Shown piece by piece: positions 60,601 through 64,000 of a stretch of DNA of 64,000 nucleotides. The position numbers and the translations under genes were made by a program. Source of the DNA: Sycobia sp. Sy_11 (lineage: Eukaryota; Arthropoda; Insecta; Hymenoptera; Epichrysomallidae); the NCBI GenBank assembly GCA_018907035.1, contig JACCIC010000221.1, positions 501,001 to 565,000 of the forward strand. The letters are read 5' to 3'. The number at the start of each line of letters is the position of its first letter. Position 1 is the stretch's first letter. The notes beneath the pieces were generated by a model. That model ran no database searches and was not told the DNA's origin. It worked only from the letters and a program-made list of their open reading frames with translations.

Positions 60601-61030
60601 GATTAGTCTTATGTGAAAATTAGGACATTCATTATTTAATCGAGCCTTTTCGACGCTATTGGTACTTTTAAGAAAACACTTTTTATCGTCAATATTAACA
60701 ACCATCAATACTGAGACTTACGAAATTATTTTCATAATAATCAGTCGTGAGGATCATTATCCATTGTAAAGTGAGCATACAGATGCGCGGCCATATATCG
60801 CAGTACAAGATGTTAAATTCGAATTTTTATCTTTTTATTGAGATTTTGAACAAAATAAAAGAACATTGCGATAAATATTATTTTACCCTCTACTTGTAAT
60901 ATTTATGAACATTATATATTTCTTTCCGATCAATAGAAATCTCGTCTACCGCCTCATCACTTCGTCATTATTCTTTTATATTCTTATCTCATTCGTAATA
61001 TAACCAAAGCAATCTCTTAAAGAATGATAT
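60601..61030. other. AT-rich spacer
   Basis: AT-rich; nothing recognised. Confidence 0.6.
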
Positions 61031-61620
61031 GATGCTTTTTATCGCTGAACAGCTGCTCAACTCGTACGAATATGTACAAAATTTGGGTATACCGACGATA
61101 CGTCCTCTTGCCCAGTCCAGCTCATTGGTAAATGTGCCTCGGAACGATAGCCGAGCCCTTCCAGGCAGACGGGGCGATTTTACTCCGGGAAATCTCGAGA
61201 CCGATGCCCGACGCGCTCGCCTCCCTCCCTCCCCCCCTCCCCGATAACGGGGATGAAGAAAGCGCTTACCTCGCGATAGCCCGGGGAGAGCAGAGCCGTG
61301 GGGCCATCTATAAGAATGGGAGGATAAATCCGTAAGCCAGGACCGATCCCTTTCGGACGAGCTACCAAAGGGTTAAAGAGAGAGAGAGAGAGAGAGAGAG
61401 AGCGACTAAGAAGATACAAGCCTCGATGGCAGGAGCCAGAGAGATAGAGGGAAAAAGAGCGAGAGAAAGAGAGAGAGAGAGAGAGTAAAAAGTGTGTATA
61501 TGCAATAAAAAGCACCGGTTTCTTAAATCGCACAATTCTAATACTCATGTTTCGATCGTCCGAATCTGCAATAAGCGATTCCATAAATATAGGTTTGTCA
61601 GCTCTGAAGTAAGACGTCGA
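61031..61620. other. Small GC-rich island
   Basis: CpG-containing DNA with two GA tracts (61376-61402, 61449-61486). No exon recognised. Confidence 0.55.
61376..61402. repeat. (GA)n microsatellite
   Basis: Pure GA array. Confidence 0.95.
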
Positions 61621-61708
61621 CTTTATTCTGGCCAGTTTCAGTTTTTCATAGTCGCATGTTGAATGTAATCATAAAAATGAATCATCGCATTAGTTAGAGA
61701 AGCCACAG

Positions 61709-61782
<74 letters not shown>

Positions 61783-62450
61783 TGCTAATTTAAACTTTAG
61801 GAGCTTAATAATTATTATTAATATACCTCATTCTTCGAATGTTTTACTGGTACTCAGTCTCTCCATATTGGCAACTATTCGCTAAAATGTTGCCCGCTTA
61901 TATTGAATTATCCGTCAAATATATACTCCGTGCTGCTAAGCTGCAAAATGTAATATAATAAAATATACAGCTATCTAAAAGTACTATCGCCGTATTTCGC
62001 ATAATTCGACCTCGCGACCCTACCCTAAGAATTACGCAGCATAATGTGACTGCGCTTATAAAGCGCGAGACTTTACGTTTCCTAATAACTTTATGTATAA
62101 GCACCGTTACTCCCGCTTTTATCGCACTGTTAACATACTCTACCATGTTTATTATTTCAAAACTTATGGCATTCCTGCTGCACGATGCCATTATCAAATA
62201 AATTCGAACCGAACAATATTCCTCATAAAAAAGGGTTGTAAAACATTTTCTAAAACTTTTCTATTTTTCACTTTTCAGGTAAGTACAATTTACTGCTGAA
62301 ATAATACGCGGAACCTGCTGTAAGTATATCAATAAATATATAGATCCTAAGCATAAGTCGTACCTTTGTTTTTTTTTTTTTCATTTCCTAAAGTAGCTCA
62401 TCTAAGATAACCAACAAAAAAAAAATATTCTCTACCCGCAGCGTTTCAGA
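61621..62450. other. AT-rich spacer
   Basis: AT-rich; dominated on the left by the longest TA array. No gene recognised. Confidence 0.6.
61710..61780. repeat. (TA)n microsatellite, longest pure TA array
   Basis: 71 bases of uninterrupted TA alternation. Confidence 0.97.
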
Positions 62451-62909
62451 CAAAATATTCGACTTTACGGCGCCGTTCAAGCGCCACGAAGATAAACACA
62501 TAACAATATGCGATATACCCGAGTTATTCGACAAATCCCTCGGCTTAAATACTCATAGATTCGACTTAATGGCTTCCCAGACGGGATAACGACCGGCGCG
62601 CGAGGTCTTAAGACAATTCCTGCCGCGAGCCCAACTTCCCATTCCGAGACTTATCGTTTCGACACGAGAAAGTCCCGCCGAAATGTCGTTTCGCCGGAAT
62701 TAATTTCGGCCCCGTAATATCTCGCGCGACTACGGCCCAGGCCTTCTCGGTAGGGAGGGCTCGGCGGAGCGGCGGCGTCGGGGGGGGGGGGCTTGAAAAG
62801 CTGTATTCTTCGAGCTCGATACGAGCCGGTGGCATAAAACGAGGCAGCATTTATCTGTCATCTCGGCGATAAAGCTAAACCGCGAAGTATACAAGGGGAA
62901 ATGCAAGGC

Positions 62910-62930
62910 GAGAGAGAGAGAGAGAGAGAG
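62910..62930. repeat. (GA)n microsatellite
   Basis: Pure GA array. Confidence 0.94.
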
Positions 62931-63398
62931 GAAGAGGGAGCGATTTGTAAGAGTCCAAAAAAGCGGAAGAACGATGGAAAACGAAGTGCGATACTCTCCC
63001 CGGCATAACCCGAGACACAGCGCGGACGAGAGCGCGCGCCTCCTCCTTTATCCCGCTGTATCGTCGGCGGCGCCGGTCGCTACCTGCTGCCCACCCCCCA
63101 GTCCCCCTCCGTCCCGGCTCCCGCAGCTTCTCGAGCGCCTCGCACGTCCGACCACCCTCCCACACCCCGCCACTCCGGCCAGACCCCAGGGATTTTGGGC
63201 TGCGCAAGCAAGCTTTCCGCGGGAATAACCGTTATCCGCCGGCCTAAATGTTCTATTTTCCAGACAGTGCCTTACACTCGCGTCCATATTTCAGCCGATA
63301 AAGGGTAATATAGTGGATCCTCGAGACATTCGAGGAGAGCCTTCGGGTACGGGGCTATAGTTATAGAGCTCCCGCGCGCGCACCGACCATAGAGCAGC

Positions 63399-63492
63399 TC
63401 TCTGTCTCTCTCTCTCTCTCCCTCTCTCCCTCTCGCCGCCCAGTCCTTTCGTACCGCGGTCCAAGTTTCTGTCTCTCTCCCTCTCTCTCCCT
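63399..63492. repeat. Two interrupted (CT)n tracts
   Basis: CT tracts at 63399-63433 and 63468-63492 with C-rich interruptions. Confidence 0.92.
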
Positions 63493-63515
63493 CGACTACC
63501 CCTCCCCATCCCTCG

Positions 63516-63518
<3 letters not shown>

Positions 63519-63569
<51 letters not shown>
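63519..63569. repeat. (CA)n microsatellite
   Basis: 51 bases of uninterrupted CA. Confidence 0.97.
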
Positions 63570-63573
<4 letters not shown>

Positions 63574-63961
63574 CTCTCCTTCACTCTCGTGCCTCGGAGC
63601 CGCGCAGCGCTAGGTTACTTTTTCTTCTCCCGTTTCTTCCCGCCCGCGCTCCGCGGCCAGCTCCCCCGCGCCCCGTCTCCGTTCCTTTCGCCCCGCGCCA
63701 ACCGAGCCGGCGCATCCTCGTTGTTCGCCACGGTCCGCTCGGTAGGCGAGCCGACGGCCCCCGCAGGACGAGGCGAGATAGCCGCGGAAGGCGCGTTTCG
63801 CTGCGGGCCCCGCTATCGCCCCACCGCCGCCCCTTTTCCCTCGCGCCTCTTCTGCTACGCGAATTGATGGCCGGTGCTCGCGCGAGCGGTCGCTCCTCGG
63901 GCCGGCCGTTGCGCTCACGCGCGCGCACACAGACGCGCAGAAATACAAACTCATCTATGCA

Positions 63962-63963
<2 letters not shown>

Positions 63964-64000
<37 letters not shown>
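63964..64000. repeat. (TA)n microsatellite cut by window end
   Basis: TA array at the right edge of the last island; continues beyond the window. Confidence 0.95.

Larger units (their letters stand above)
62451..63962. other. GC-rich, CpG-rich island
   Basis: G12 (62780-62791), GA array (62910-62930), CT tracts (63399-63433, 63468-63492) and a long CA array (63519-63569). Frames up to 115 codons overlap on both strands; no exon recognised. Confidence 0.6.

Overview
The window looks like nuclear DNA from an arthropod, most plausibly a hymenopteran such as an ant. Three things suggest this: very AT-rich spacers alternating with sharply bounded GC-rich, CpG-rich segments; an extreme density of long dinucleotide microsatellites (AT, CT/GA, GT/CA); and a decayed non-LTR retrotransposon fragment of a type common in insects. 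The assignment rests on composition and repeat style only, because no host protein-coding gene or RNA gene could be recognised.

Layout: about twenty-five GC-rich islands (roughly 0.3 to 2.9 kb) are separated by AT-rich spacers (roughly 0.4 to 3.8 kb). Islands lie near 2.0-2.8, 4.2-5.5, 8.2-9.0, 10.0-11.0, 11.9-13.4, 15.9-16.5, 17.9-18.3, 19.2-20.8, 22.1-23.0, 24.3-25.3, 26.2-27.2, 28.9-30.3, 34.2-37.1, 37.9-39.6, 40.2-41.3, 42.1-42.8, 43.5-44.3, 45.0-46.4, 47.5-48.4, 49.3-50.3, 51.1-54.2, 55.6-55.9, 57.0-58.5, 59.3-60.6, 61.0-61.6 and 62.4-64.0 kb. CT/GA and GT/CA arrays and long G or C runs concentrate in the islands; (AT)n arrays tend to sit at island edges.

Coding content: the only recognisable coding sequence is a broken reverse-transcriptase C-terminal fragment at about 5677-6127 (+). 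Nearly all long open frames are read-through of microsatellites (Tyr-Ile, Cys-Val, Ser-Leu, Arg-Glu, His-Thr repeats) or stop-poor GC-rich DNA. The window is therefore best described as a gene desert or the inside of a very large intron. Two weak first-exon candidates (ATG followed a few codons later by a splice donor) are noted near 4813 and 29212.

The non-obvious structures are: a cluster of nested inverted repeats at 18353-18499; a local duplication carrying a 14-bp perfect hairpin at 46.6-47.0 kb; a 26-bp minisatellite at 31.7 kb; a 47-bp repeat at 5.4 kb; a perfect GC-clamped (TA)n palindrome at 57950-58005; a hairpin followed by a T run at 34010; and about thirty G/C homopolymers of nine or more bases. 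No CRISPR array, operon, integrated virus or complete mobile element was seen, and no new multi-gene system can be supported here.
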